Source: Casuarius casuarius | Taxonomy: Eukaryota; Chordata; Aves; Casuariiformes; Casuariidae | NCBI GenBank assembly: GCA_003342895.1 | Contig: PTFA01000020.1 | Location: 7,028,651-7,092,650, forward strand | Reading direction: 5' to 3' | Length of the DNA stretch: 64,000 nucleotides | Part shown: one piece after another, positions 63,864-64,000 of the stretch | How the letters are laid out: each line of letters starts with the position of its first letter | Position numbering within the stretch: the stretch's first letter is position 1 | Translations under genes and position numbers: made by a program | The notes under the pieces: model-generated | What the model saw: only the letters and a program-made list of their open reading frames with translations | What the model was told of the DNA's origin: nothing | Database searches by the model: none

Positions 63864-64000
63864 CTGAAGCAAATGACAAAGGATAAAATTAAATATTCAC
63901 TCAGATGGTTTCTCCAAATGCTGAACATCTATCACCCATATAGCTTTACTTTGTGATGACTAATCTGTTTTGTGGTGAAATTTGGACTAATTCGAATATA
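63864..64000 (-). other. TTC29: Start of the next upstream TTC29 intron, cut by the window edge
   Basis: AT-rich sequence on the 5' side of the exon at 63863. It includes the pyrimidine-rich acceptor tract (about 63864-63890) and no recognisable exon before the window ends. Confidence 0.7.

Overview
This window looks like nuclear DNA from a bird, or less likely another sauropsid. It is mostly non-coding. The evidence is two well-conserved coding exons with vertebrate splice sites, several heavily decayed CR1-family LINE fragments, MIR-type SINE remnants, a low density of repeats overall, and a CpG-rich block at the left edge. There is no bacterial-style gene packing, no operon, no CRISPR array and no recognisable tRNA or rRNA gene. 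Nearly every long open frame is a chance frame in GC-rich or repeat-derived DNA.

Layout. 1-1150 is a CpG-island-like block with hexamer repeats that form one canonical G-quadruplex motif on each strand. Smaller CpG-rich patches lie at about 1440-1650 and 4480-4830. From 4.8 kb to about 59 kb I find no exon. That interval carries ancient CR1 pieces (11.73-12.17 kb minus; 28.2-29.38 kb plus; 39.37-40.90 kb minus; 47.87-48.04 kb plus), MIR-like and fold-back remnants, simple repeats, one 15-base assembly gap (29510-29524) with a suspicious duplication across it, and several stretches that read like conserved enhancers.

The only gene I can name is TTC29, a tetratricopeptide-repeat protein of the sperm flagellum/axoneme, on the minus strand at the right end. 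Two consecutive internal coding exons (63740-63863 and 60774-61005) join in frame across a 2.7 kb intron. A good acceptor at 59503 opens a 44-codon frame in the phase required by the donor at 60773/60774; I propose it as the terminal coding exon. The 5' part of the gene lies beyond 64000.

Context (inference from known amniote gene order, not from sequence here): in mammals the gene facing the 3' end of TTC29 is POU4F2 (BRN3B), a homeodomain factor of retinal ganglion cells. A CpG-rich block about 60 kb from the TTC29 3' end fits the flank of that locus, and the intervening desert would then be where POU4F2 enhancers are expected. I see no POU4F2 coding sequence in the window. I found no previously undescribed biological system. 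The most testable points are the G-quadruplex pair, the TTC29 C-terminal exon, the gap-flanking duplication and the enhancer candidates.
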